Shown piece after piece: positions 44,882 to 55,228 of a stretch of DNA of 64,000 nucleotides. Source of the stretch: Symsagittifera roscoffensis (Eukaryota; Xenacoelomorpha; Acoela; Convolutidae); NCBI RefSeq assembly GCF_963678635.1, contig NC_087062.1:26682833-26746832 (forward strand), given 5' to 3'. A program made the translations under genes and the position numbers. The notes under the pieces were generated by a model. It did no database searches. It was not told where the DNA came from and saw nothing but the letters and a program-made list of their open reading frames with translations. Numbering within the stretch: the stretch's first letter is position 1; every line of letters starts with the position of its first letter.

Positions 44882-45395
44882 TATTTATTTTTTCCAACAC
44901 CTCTCCAACCTGCTGAATTTCAAGCCAGTGGAAATAAAAGTGACCTTGCAAATACCATTTAGACTCATTAAGATAACGGTGGTAAATAATTAAATGAACC
45001 ACCGGAAGTTTTTTGTATTTTGATAGCTTGTTGAAACATAGACGGATTTTTCTCTCCAAGTCTTTATCAACCCATAATGAGTTAAAGTCAAACGAATAGT
45101 CGAAAACGTTTTCATAATCAGCAATATTCAAATCGCTCACAGTGCCATACTTTTGTTTTGTAGAAATGCACCAAGAGATTTGTTGAAGCTCACTCAAATA
45201 AAATTGTTCTTTGAAAATCAACTCGTATTCTTTCTTTGAAATTTCCTTTGCCCTTTCGAGGAAGACGACGTAGCGTTCATTACATAATTTGAAAAATGAG
45301 TTTTTTTCTGCGGTTGAAAACACTCTTAATTGTAAATGTTCATTATCAATATTTTCAGTACACCAAGTCCCCTCTAATTTCATTTTTCTTTTCAA
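44847..45395 (-). CDS. Hypothetical 182-residue Polinton protein (first gene of the minus-strand block)
   Basis: No recognised domain. It is rich in Lys, Glu and aromatic residues, with charged helices (about 28-75) and a YFHWLEIQQVGEVLEKIN helix near the C-terminus. It lies nearest the right end, so its promoter must be in 45396-45930. Confidence 0.5.
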   Translation of the reverse strand: MKRKMKLEGTWCTENIDNEHLQLRVFSTAEKNSFFKLCNERYVVFLERAKEISKKEYELIFKEQFYLSELQQISWCISTKQKYGTVSDLNIADYENVFDYSFDFNSLWVDKDLERKIRLCFNKLSKYKKLPVVHLIIYHRYLNESKWYLQGHFYFHWLEIQQVGEVLEKINNEIAKKQSNSY

Positions 45396-45715
45396 AATTT
45401 GACAATTTTATCATTTGGTATATTTTGCCCAGAAACGGCCGCCGCCTTTTGAGAGTAATTTCAATTTACTGCCTTTTCACCATAAAATTTAGGTCAAGTT
45501 AAGGAATTAGTTTACTGCTGCCAACAGTTAAGCTACGCTGCCAAAATGGCCGGCGAATTTTTATTATATACCATAAAAGTCAATTCCCCGTTCACTAACA
45601 AATTTCAACTAGGTCGAAAGTTCATTTACCCTAAACAAGCATAACAATTAATATGATTCATATAATTAATCAGGACCAATAATTAGGACCCCAAAATTTG
45701 GAATTAGAAAGATTT
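45396..45715. other. Polinton right subterminal non-coding region
   Basis: No gene. AT-rich, with CTAATTCC-like motifs near 45680-45705 comparable to those at the left subterminal region. The promoter of the minus-strand gene block is expected here. Confidence 0.5.
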
Positions 45716-45929
45716 TTGTATCGTGTCCCTTGTTGTTAAGCTAAACTTAGCAAGATCCTAAGTAGGGGGTCTTCTGCTTTTTGGGTGGAAAATCTCTTTC
45801 GTTTACAAAATCCTAGGATGAGGGTCCTCCAAAAAATTAAGGACCCCTTTCCTAGGATTTTGCTTTACGTGAGGACCCCCCCCTTAGGAAGGACCCCCCC
45901 CCCCTTAGGATCCGGGACACGATACAATA
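45716..45929. repeat. ~210-bp foldback (MITE-like) element, right copy
   Basis: Inverted copy of 27643-27853, with ends TTGTATCGTGTCCC and CCGGGACACGATACAATA and a self-complementary interior. It differs from the left copy by small changes, for example longer C runs near 45883-45905. Confidence 0.8.
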
Positions 45930-46507
45930 CTACTCTGCGGTTACAATTTTACTCTATACAGTTTGCAAGAACAAAGTCCAGTTTTCTCATAAGCGCCTTC
46001 GGTGCCCTATCAAAGGTTGCCATGCATCCAATTATAAGACATGTCCTTTTGACGGATACCTGTCAAGCCGGAAACTTGAAAAACGCTTTTTGAAAATGAA
46101 CAATTTAAATCTCAGTTTGATGCCTCAAATGTTGAACGCCTTTCATACCTTAAATTGAGGGGTTAAATGACAACACCAGTCAAAAATCAGTATAGACAAC
46201 GTCAATTTTAAGCAGAAACTTTTCATTCAAAATCCTACTACACTCCATACTGTCATTATAACTTCATGATATCGATACCAAAATGTCGAAACGACCATCA
46301 CACCTGGAAAAACAATGCGGTCATTCGCCCAGAAGAAAGCAAAAACCTCCCTCTCCGGAACCTGTCCCGGAACCTTACTCAAACTGAGACCTTCATACAG
46401 AGCAGAAGAACCTCTCTGTCCCATTTACAATCGGCCTGCTTCGCTCTAAGTTCACTGGCTGAAAAAAGTTTTTCCCACTGCCAATTGCTTCAGTCTGATG
46501 GCGAAAA
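45716..46507. repeat. Right arm of the Polinton inverted repeat
   Basis: Reverse complement of 27065-27853. The outer ~575 bases carry the same diverged version of the tandem-unit sequence as array copy 5. Similarity stops sharply after 46507, where unrelated sequence begins. Confidence 0.9.
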
Positions 46508-48660
46508 GTTTGATTGGTGTTTTTATCCCAATTTGGTTATATATCAAAATGGCAACTGGTTTTCTGAACTGTTCATTTAAATCTGTGGAAGCGATCTCAC
46601 TCTCTTTTTTGCACCTGGCAAGGTTACTGCATAAGTTTTAGTTATATGTTTTTTCATATCAGCAAAATAATATCACAATCAAAAACAATTCTGACAATTC
46701 ATAGAGTAATTTCGGATAGGGTACACCGTCTGCTCGTCACGCTATCTTATTTTCGGCCGGTTAGATTCGTGCAACTTCTTAGTCTTATACCGATCCTAAT
46801 CTTACTCTTATACTTACTAGTATCAGGGTGTTTAACTAGTCTCTGCTAGGCTCAATAGATCTAGAGTTTACTGGTTTATTGCGGCAGCTGAAGTTCTCTT
46901 GGAGAGGCAACTAATTTCTAAGTTAAATTCAAATCTCTCTGGTGCTGAAATTACAAGTAATTTTAGCACTTACAAATAAGTGGGTTGTTAGTTAGATGGA
47001 TTATGTTTGGTTAATATTCAATATTTTACAGTGGTAAAATATCCAATTTATCCAATTATAAAATGTAGTTTAGATCAGGTTCCACCCATCCGGGTTTTAC
47101 AGAGTTTTTTAGAATTATCTTTCTGCAATTTGAAGGATGGATGATGAACGTTGGTATTTGGCGAACATCATATTCTTGTCCGGTTCCTCTTGAAGAAGAA
47201 GTTCCAGGACGCTGGAATTAGGGACATAAATTGTTGCGTCGTCTTTTGACAACGACTGTGATCCCCAATGAAATCAATCTGATTTCAAAATGATTTGCTA
47301 TGACGGGTTTTTCTATATTATTTAGAGAACTTGTTTTGTGTACAGCCTCGTCTGGGAATGGCGTGGAGATCGTGTGTGGAAGGGATGCCTCGTAACTCGG
47401 ATCTGTACGTATACTTGAACATCGAGGTGGTCATTGGTCTAGTTCAATGAAGTCCTTTTCTGCGGAGTCAAGTCGTACTCTAAATCTTTTGAGTTGTGAT
47501 TGTGGACGGCATGTCGGTTGTGCTTAGCCATTCTTTTGTTCGAGTGTGATGGGATCATCTAGTCTTTGGATGTTCGTCTTTGTTGTTGTGTATTGATCTA
47601 TATACTGCAAAGTATGATTTACATTTTATAAAATTATGTTAATCCAATTTTTTAATCATGATTTTAGTTAATCGTTTTCACAAAAGCGTTTTGTTTTAGT
47701 TTGGTTATTTTGAAGAGTTACTCACCCTTGAGTACCTCTTATTAAAAATAGAAGTGTGGTCACAAAACGTGGGTGTAGCGCGGTGGGTTAGGCCGGCTAT
47801 AGAGCATGCTCAGGACGTCCTCTCTGGTGGGTTAGGCCAGTAGTGGGAGTATGATTTCATGCTCTTTGAGAAGTCCTGTTATGTGATAACGGTTTATGTT
47901 GGTTTTATGTTGGTCTTTCTTATGTTACTTTGGTTTTGTCCTTTTTCAAAAATCAAATTGTTTTTGGTATGAGTTTGTCTTGCGACTTTTTTGTGTTTTA
48001 TTATTTCTTTCTTAGACTTTATAATAGTCTTCAAAAGAATAAATTATCCAGTTTTAAACTGGGTTAATCCGGTTTGGGTACCGTTCGATTTCTTTTCTTA
48101 GTCATGCTGTTTTTTTATGATTTGTGGTGTTTAGTAAGCTGCGTTGGTTAGTTTGGTTTAGTATATAATTCCTTTCCAACCGGGTTAAAGGAAAGTTTGA
48201 AACTTGTTATCGTGTGTTGGAGTTGTTGAGTGTGAAAACTTGAAACTTAAAATCATTATTTAAACAATTCTTCGTGGGCGAGCTGTGCGAGTTTGGATAG
48301 AATTTTTGTGCGATTGAATGAAAATATCAAAAGGTTAGTACTGCTTTTTCATTTTATTAATTTATTGCATAGAATTTGAATTTTACTGCGTTTGGGGGAA
48401 ATTTAAAATTATAAATTTTCATCGTAATTAATTTTACTGCTTCATGGGGAAATTATTTATAGATTAAATTACTACATTTGGTATGAATTTTTTTACATTA
48501 TTTAGTGCAAGAAATTAAGGAATTTTAAGAGAATTTAACAAGTTTGTATTTTTTTTTCTGTTTTGTAGGTGATCGTGGTGTGAAGACTAGAAATATAAAT
48601 GAAACATTTAAAAAAAAATGGTTAGTACTAATTTAAATTTATTAGTGAAGAGTATTTTAA
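46508..48660. other. Non-coding T/G-rich region; 3' flank or LTR of the retrovirus-like element
   Basis: No gene supported. The plus strand is T/G-rich, matching the skew of the retrovirus-like element to the right, so much of it may be that element's 3' untranslated region or LTR. A 13-base direct repeat GGTGGGTTAGGCC occurs at 47782 and 47826. No LTR pair could be matched by eye with 56115-57400. Confidence 0.4.
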
Positions 48661-48674
48661 TTTATACTTACCTG

Positions 48675-50709
48675 TTAATCGTCTGGGACAAAGCCGTGGG
48701 GGAAGATGTCGTGTATCATATCTGATGTTGTTAGTAGTTTGGCTAGTATGCGAATGATGTTTTTAGTTTGGAGCAGTGGCCAAAGCAATTGAAGTGTTTT
48801 AACGGTTTTTAGTTCTTCGGTGCCTACTGCAAACTCGTAAGGTGTGTTTTGAATGAGGTTATATATTTTATGATTATATTTACTATTGTGAATGAATTCT
48901 AATATTGGTATTTCTATAGGCTGGATAAATTCATGCGGAATAAGGAAGTGTCTGGTTTCTTCGGCGTTAAAGGTCTTCGTGATGGGACAAAATATATACA
49001 TTTGGGTTACTGGGTCATATTTGCGAAGGATGCCGTGGAGGTTAGTATCTTTGATGCAATATGTAAAATTAAGGAAAAATGGTGACGTGTATTTTGAGTT
49101 AAGAAACTGAAAACGATGGTGAGGTTGCTTGATGGGGTATGCAAATCAAAATGATTTTGGATAAAACGATAGTATGTATATGTGTGGGTTTGTTTAGTGC
49201 GTCAAATAATATAGTGGGAACAGTGCAAATTGCGTTCATGTGGTGAAAGAAAGTGAAAGGTTAGTGAAATTAACTGAAATTTGTCATGGAAACTTTCGTA
49301 AGCCTGAATATCAGCTAGTGATTCGGAAATGATGTGATCATACTTTCTATCAAAAATATTAAGTTTGAATACGTATGACGTTTTGATGAAAAATTTTTCT
49401 GTTAGTTGCGGATAAGCGAAGCGGTCTTCATCTAAAAATTGGTCTTGATTAGGTCGGATGATATTATGGTCGTAAAATTCTATTGTAAATTCGTTAGCTC
49501 GGGGTGCAGTGAATGTTTTTAGTAATTTTTTATATCCTACGTAAGTAAATTGTCTAGGTGTTAGTGTTGTAGTGAGTCTATATAACATGTCTTTGTTCTT
49601 TTCTATGTTGTCATGAGTATTAGTTAGTGGTAGGCAAAGGGGGTTAGTAAAATGATAATAAGCTGTCCAATGAATTGTTGGCATTAAAACATGTTCATCT
49701 ACAAAACTACGTGTATCATTAGTATCGTTAGGTGTGTTTATTGTATTTTGTGGAAATGAGGGTAAGGTGATTGCTAGAAAAGTTTTCGTGTTGGTGTGTT
49801 GCGGGTGATAAGTATATTCGCAGGCTGTTCCGGGTTTGGTCGGGAATGGGTGATTCGGGAATATTCGTCTAAAAGTCTGATAAGCTTGGTGAGTGCTACT
49901 AGATGTTTCGGTGGATGTGGATGATTGTGTTAATGATGCAGTGTAAGCTGAAGAGGGTGTAGGAGTAGGTGGGTTTGAGGATTCTATTGTGGGTGATAGT
50001 TGATGTTTTGTGAGGGTGTTAGCGTGTATTAACTGTTTTTGTAAGGTAATAAAATTATCGAGTTCCTGGGAAATTTGAGGGGTATCTGGAGAATTAATAT
50101 ATGATCTGTCGGAGTGAAGTGGAAAGTAGGTTGGGGTCACTTGCGAAGCATAAGAAGGAGTGGAAACGGATGGGAGTGAATTATTTGATGGAATTGGTTG
50201 AAAAGGGGTTTTTGAAAAAACTGAGGAGTTGGTCTGAATATTATTTGATGGAGATGGCTCGGAGTCTGCAAATTCGTCAGGGGTTTCTACATTAGGGTTA
50301 TTAAATTGTGAGATAGAGTATAAAACTGAAATATCTGAGTTAGTATTAGAATTCGTGCTTGAACGTATATTAATAATCGGAAAATCGGGTGGTGGGAAAG
50401 CAAAAAGTGGGATTATTGTTATTTGAGTTTGGAGGTTGGCTGGGTGGGAATTTGAGCGATGTAGGGATCCAAGTTGTCGGCTCATCGTGGGCTAAAAAAA
50501 TGATGATTATTTTGAGACTGAAAAGTGGTGGTGTGGGGTTGTTCTACAATTTGTTCGTATGTATTATCATTTTGTGAATGATGTGCCATTATATGTTGGA
50601 TGGGACTTTGTGGTATATTTGGTCTAGAAATTAGATTATTTGTGATTGCTAGGTTTCGGAAGTTACGTGGGACTAATGATAGTGGATGGTTTTGTGGTAG
50701 GGGTGGCAA
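48675..50709 (-). pseudogene. Large decayed gene downstream of the envelope (pieces of 75, 427 and 108+ codons)
   Basis: Three minus-strand pieces read on from one another in different frames: 50709-50482, 50485-49202 and about 49147-48675. The large piece has a low-complexity Ser/Thr/Pro/Asn-rich first half and a more folded-looking second half (DRFAYPQLTEKFFIKTSYVF). Coding character continues after its TGA at 49202-49204 and across a frameshift into the last piece, which ends with a normal stop at 48675. I therefore read one gene of roughly 600 or more codons with at least one stop and one or two frameshifts. No family is recognised. A consensus splice donor (CAG then GTAAGT) follows the final stop within three bases. 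Confidence 0.55.
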
Positions 50710-50740
50710 CTGTGGTGCGGTAGGTGTTATTTCTATGTTA

Positions 50741-50994
50741 TTATGTTCTTTGTCTTGTGGATATTTTCGTGTTATATTCTTTTATTTGTGCGTCTAGAAT
50801 CATTTTGTTTATTGATGATAAAAAAATTCCAAAAAATCCTGCAAACAGTATGCGTGCTACACTTGCTTGTCTGTTTACTTGTGTGTGTATAGGGCATGTG
50901 TTATAGATTCCTTTTAAAAGCGAGAAAAGAAATCCTATAAAGTTAAACATTGCGGATAAGATAGTTAATTTTTCTAAGATGTAATAGGGCCATC
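50741..50994 (-). pseudogene. Membrane-anchor segment of the envelope-like protein, out of frame
   Basis: Hydrophobic stretch FNFIGFLFSLLKGI followed by a short Cys-containing loop and a second long hydrophobic helix (ILFAGFFGIFLSSI), then a charged tail. It follows the stop of the 686-residue ORF within about 10 bases in another frame, and the frame is open back across that stop, so this is the probable transmembrane and cytoplasmic end of the same glycoprotein. Coding disruption lies at about 51000-51040. A viral fusion-protein stem and anchor is the likely identity. Confidence 0.55.
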
Positions 50995-51003
50995 CTAGAA
51001 AAG

Positions 51004-53064
51004 CTAGAATTTCATTTTGTAGGGTGACAAAACTGAAGGTCTATATTTTTCACCGTTTAAATATATATAGTCTTTGATGTCTTTAAAATATCCGCTATAA
51101 TCTTGTGTATAAATATCTGCAAATCCTGCGGTTTTGGCAAGTTTTCTTAAATTTTGGTCAATTGACTGTCTTTGTATAGTGTCCATTTGTGTTAATAATT
51201 CTTGAAATTGTTGTGTTCTAATGTGCTGTAGGATATCTGATTTAGAATATATTCCAATTGATTGTAAATCAATATTTGGATTACGAGCAATTGCTCTGAT
51301 GCTTTCGGGTGAAAATTTTTTGAGTGATTGCATTAACGTAGGGTATGTAGTAAGGAGATAGTATTTATCTTCATCAGGATTCAATTGTACTACATTGTGG
51401 CTATTTTCTGATCCACATGGGACTCTGGTATCCCAAAAATATGTTCGTCTTGAAAGTGTGTCGACAAAATGTACTTTATTATTATAGAATATATGGATTC
51501 TTTTATAACAACGTTTATCTTCAAAAACATATAGTGGTGATACTTTTTTGGTACAAGTATAAAACAATAAAATATTTCCTTCGTAGTCTAGAAAATTTGA
51601 TCTATTTCCTGACAATAAGTATCCTGCGTAGGGTATTTTTAATACTGCTAGTGCGAGTGATTGTAGGATTTGTGTCCTTTCCAATTCGCATAATTGGTCA
51701 AGTGTTTCTAATTCCGAGAGTGACAGTTCTTGAAAAATTCGACTAATTGTGTAGTCTAACTTCATATCTAAGTGAATATCATAATGGATATTACCGAAGT
51801 AAGTGTTATTCATTAGTGATAGTTCTTGTAAACGTGTACTTCTACTGTCATGGGGCTTTAGTTTTCCACCAGGTTGACCTGTGTTTTTTTGAAAGTTAAC
51901 TGGTATGTATGATGTTCCTTCATTTAGAGGATGACTTGTAGCATAGGGGTCAAATTTTATTTTTCCAGTGGTCATGTCGAAATCTTTTTCGTATTCGACA
52001 AGTATTTCAGGATATTGTGTTTTATAAAGTGGGTTTCTGTATTTGCATGCAATTTCTGTTTCTTGGTATATTTGGAAACGTGTTACTTTATTTTCTATAT
52101 CAAGAATATTTCTAAAATCATTAGTTTGTTTTCGGGATGGATTTACTTGTTCGTATGGAATTGATTCTATGAAATATTTTTCATGAATTTTTATCATTCG
52201 AGCGTGTATTTTTGCTACTTGAAACGTTTTGCATGTATCTTCGGGAAACCAAACAATTGTTGCTTGTGTCCGTGTTGTAGGGTCAGAATAACCTTGATCA
52301 TTTTTGCAAGGTAATCTAATTCCTTGATAGATCATTGTGTTATCTGATAAATCTCGTGTGAGTTGTACTTTTTCGAGTTGTATTTTCCAATCGAAAAACA
52401 TTATTTCTTGATATCCTTTATGTTTTGTGTCTGCTTTGCAGTTTGAGGGGTCATTTATTTCAATGTGTGGTATCCAGTGTTTAGCGTGTATGTCATAAGG
52501 TAGTTTTCCGTGTGCGCCGTTGAATGGGTATTTTTCGTCTAGTTTTATATTTCCTTGATATCTTTCAAGCTGTGCTTGGTGTACAGTATCGGCAAAGACT
52601 TGGAAATTTACTAGTTTCCTGTCTGTGTTTGTATTTCTTGTAATGTTTAGTCTGAGTAGTTCGTTTTTACAATCATCGGGATTTAGATGTAGGAGTCGTT
52701 CTATATTACTTTGATAGAATGATTCGTGATGAAGTCGGTTTTTATTTCCGTTTGAAACTTGTGAACAATGTACTTTCTTTTCGGAAAATGTTGCTGTAAA
52801 TTTATATCCTGTGACTGTTGTTGCTCGGGCTTTTGAATACAGTGTTGCTATTACATTTGTAGTTTCTATAGCTTGTGGTTCTGTTTCGCATTGTGATACT
52901 TGATTTATTGCATATTTGTGTAGTGTTTTTTGTTCGTTTTCTTCAAAATCGTAGTGTGTTACTAATAAATCCTGGTGTCCTGTGCGAGGAGAAGGAATTG
53001 TGTTCTGGTCGGAAAATATTAGAAAAAAGATGTGTTGAAATGTTAATATTTTTAGAATATACAT
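51004..53064 (-). CDS. env: Envelope-glycoprotein-like ectodomain (686 codons)
   Basis: An N-terminal hydrophobic signal peptide (residues about 1-18, ILKILTFQHIFFLIF) is followed by a long soluble region. It has scattered cysteines, potential N-glycosylation sites (NIT, NNT, NRS) and many beta-prone segments. There is no membrane anchor in this frame; the anchor is in the adjoining ORF. Position after integrase and before the 3' end fits a retroviral-type env. Captured glycoproteins in invertebrate LTR elements often come from chuvirus-like or baculovirus-like donors. I lean toward a captured gB-like (class III) glycoprotein, but only from overall feel. The coding frame is intact apart from the missing C-terminus, so it may be the youngest or most constrained part of the element. 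Confidence 0.6.
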   Translation of the reverse strand: MYILKILTFQHIFFLIFSDQNTIPSPRTGHQDLLVTHYDFEENEQKTLHKYAINQVSQCETEPQAIETTNVIATLYSKARATTVTGYKFTATFSEKKVHCSQVSNGNKNRLHHESFYQSNIERLLHLNPDDCKNELLRLNITRNTNTDRKLVNFQVFADTVHQAQLERYQGNIKLDEKYPFNGAHGKLPYDIHAKHWIPHIEINDPSNCKADTKHKGYQEIMFFDWKIQLEKVQLTRDLSDNTMIYQGIRLPCKNDQGYSDPTTRTQATIVWFPEDTCKTFQVAKIHARMIKIHEKYFIESIPYEQVNPSRKQTNDFRNILDIENKVTRFQIYQETEIACKYRNPLYKTQYPEILVEYEKDFDMTTGKIKFDPYATSHPLNEGTSYIPVNFQKNTGQPGGKLKPHDSRSTRLQELSLMNNTYFGNIHYDIHLDMKLDYTISRIFQELSLSELETLDQLCELERTQILQSLALAVLKIPYAGYLLSGNRSNFLDYEGNILLFYTCTKKVSPLYVFEDKRCYKRIHIFYNNKVHFVDTLSRRTYFWDTRVPCGSENSHNVVQLNPDEDKYYLLTTYPTLMQSLKKFSPESIRAIARNPNIDLQSIGIYSKSDILQHIRTQQFQELLTQMDTIQRQSIDQNLRKLAKTAGFADIYTQDYSGYFKDIKDYIYLNGEKYRPSVLSPYKMKF

Positions 53065-53208
53065 GTTTATGATAATCCTGAGTATGGGTTATAAAATGTT
53101 ATATAACCAATTAATTTTTTGGTATATCGATCGTATTTATATATTACTTCAGTTGTTATAAATGGTGGTGGTAGCGATTGAGATGTTATATTTGGTGGAT
53201 TTAATGGT

Positions 53209-54162
53209 AAGGATGTTGAACAATATTATTAAGTTTGGTCGTGATTTCGAATTTCAATTGGAGACTATATTGTTGGAGTATTTGAATATTGTGTTCACGA
53301 ATATCTTCGTGAATATCTTGTCTATATTGTAGTCTATTGAGTGTACAACCGTGGAGTCGGTAACTTTCTTGATATTGTCCAAATAATGGTGGGGGTGCTA
53401 TGAATGTGTTCCAATCTAATCGTAAAGGGATATTTGTTGATGATTGTTCTCGATATCTAGCGTCGAGGTTATTTGGAAAATTTAAAGGGAAGAGCGTCGG
53501 TGAAATTTGGCTTAATGATGGTGTTGATGGTAGTGATAATGTTTCTGGTAGTGATGATGATGTTGTATCCGTGGAAATATCTATTGGGTCGTTTACTAAT
53601 TTTGGTTCACCTTGTGTATATGAGCGCGTTGTCCAATATGGTAGTCGTGTTGTGGGATTGGGGGGTTAAAGGGATTTTCACGTACTTTTTCAGATGTTGG
53701 TGTTGAACCTAAGTCATCTGAGGGTATACTTGAGGTGCTACGTTGTGAAAGAAAAGGGGGAGTTTCTGGTAATGTACTATTTGGGTTTTCTGAAGTAGTT
53801 GCTGTTGGTGATTTTGGTATATCAAATTGAACTCTAGGGGTTTGAAAATTTCTGTTTCGTCGTGGATGTATAATTTGTCTATTTATTTCAACTGTATTTT
53901 GGTTTTGACTAATGTTTCTTATTCTACTTAACTCTTGTGGTAATGTGGGGTACAAGTTATATGTTGGTTCACTAAGGGGTGCCTGTCGCTGAACTGGTTC
54001 TAATGGTTCGGATAAGCGGGCGTGTCGTTCTTCAAAAGTGTATGGATTATCTTGGAAAAAAATTCGTGTGGATGTTTGGGGAATTTTGGGTAGTTGTAGG
54101 TATTGTTGGGTTTTCCTGGGATGATGTCGGTGAAGACTGATTTTGTGATTGTTGGTTAGCAA
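53209..54162 (-). pseudogene. Pro/Asn-rich protein between integrase and envelope, frameshifted
   Basis: An open frame of 188 codons (54162-53596) continues as coding-like sequence in another frame to a TAA near 53209. The first part is Pro, Ser and Asn-rich and disordered. The continuation ends in a glutamine-rich helix (LQQYSLQLKFEITTKLNNI) that could form a coiled coil. No family is recognised. Its location corresponds to accessory genes of complex retroviruses, but no homology is claimed. A disabling frameshift lies at about 53520-53600. Confidence 0.5.
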
Positions 54163-54381
54163 TTTTTGAAAGTGTTCTGATTGATTTTTTCTATTGGGAA
54201 AATTTATGTTTATTGTAGTATTTTTCCATGAAAAGAATTAAAAGGATTGTTGCTAAGGCGAATGTGACTATTGCCTTTTTTTTACATTTGCACATTGTCA
54301 ATATTAGGGATAATAAAAATGTTATGAAAATTACAAATAGTAAAAAAATATATATCTTCTTCTAAAAGTTGTTCGTATCAT

Positions 54382-54609
54382 TTAAATAGACTTTGGATTA
54401 TCGTACCTGTGAATATGATCAATGATTTGAGAAAGTTGGAGATATATTTCAAATAGGGAGTAGAAAATTAAAAAAATGTTGCAAAAAATTATTAAAATGA
54501 TTATAAAAGCTTCAAAAATATCAAAGAGAAATATGAATAAAAGTTTAAGTATTGTTAAAAAGTTTATGAAAATGTTGAAAATTATGTTGACTGGTCGAGA
54601 GAAGAGCAT
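54382..54609 (-). CDS. Small hydrophobic protein (75 residues)
   Basis: Almost entirely Ile, Leu and Phe over residues about 8-55 (for example IFNIFINFLTILKLLFIFLF), so probably two membrane-spanning helices. The base composition is extremely A/T-biased, which by itself favours hydrophobic codons in this frame. It could therefore be a composition artefact in the spacer between pol and the next gene. Confidence 0.35.
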   Translation of the reverse strand: MLFSRPVNIIFNIFINFLTILKLLFIFLFDIFEAFIIILIIFCNIFLIFYSLFEIYLQLSQIIDHIHRYDNPKSI

Positions 54610-55228
54610 TTAAGAAATGGCTTCTTGGTCGAATATTTTTTGTTGTTTGGGGCAATTTTCAAGTGTGGTCGAATTATTTGTTGGTTTTTTGACAAGTGGG
54701 TTGGGTTTTGTGAAAAGTTGTTGGGGGCGAATTTTATGGTGTTCGGGAGGTCTTCTTTTACTTTATTTTTATTTGTCAGGTGATCTGGGGTATTTTTGAG
54801 ATTTTTGTACTTTAGGCTAAATTAATATGGTCGTACTTGTGCTTTAGGCTAATTTAACATTTTTGGTTGGAGGGTTTTTGAGGTCTGAGTTGGGAAAATA
54901 TTGTTCATCTTTGCGTTATTAGATAGGGGAGGGTTGTGATATTATGGTGGTATTTATTTTAGTTATCAAGTTTTAGCGGGCTGCTTATTTTGACCTCGAG
55001 GTTGTAAAGTTATAGTTATATGCCTGGAGTTTAATAACTTTCGTCTAATTGGTTTGTGTTAGAGATATAGAAGGTGACGGATTTAAGTGAATCCTATTGG
55101 CTGAATCTGAATTAGAATTGTTGCGTGTTTGTCAGCATGTTATTTTGAAAAATGAAAGTTCAAAATTATCCAGAGGTGCAAAAATTATTAATTTTAAAAT
55201 TAAAGTTGTTTTTGAAATTCAACTTTCT

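Larger units (their letters stand above)
27065..46507. mobile_element. Maverick/Polinton DNA transposon (virus-like), with long terminal inverted repeats
   Basis: The hallmark Polinton gene set lies between two inverted repeats: DNA polymerase B, retrovirus-type integrase, A32-like ATPase, adenovirus-type cysteine protease, double-jelly-roll major capsid and penton-like minor capsid. Genes 37325-45395 are all on the minus strand and packed with overlaps. The size, about 18-19.5 kb, fits the family (15-20 kb). The outer limits are uncertain: the inverted repeat reaches 27065 and 46507, but the left arm is continuous with the tandem array. An inner alternative end at 27641/45931 would give termini opening with AGTATTG, which fits the AG-start rule of Polintons. 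I found no direct 6-bp target duplication with either choice. All core ORFs are open, so the element may be recent. Confidence 0.92.
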
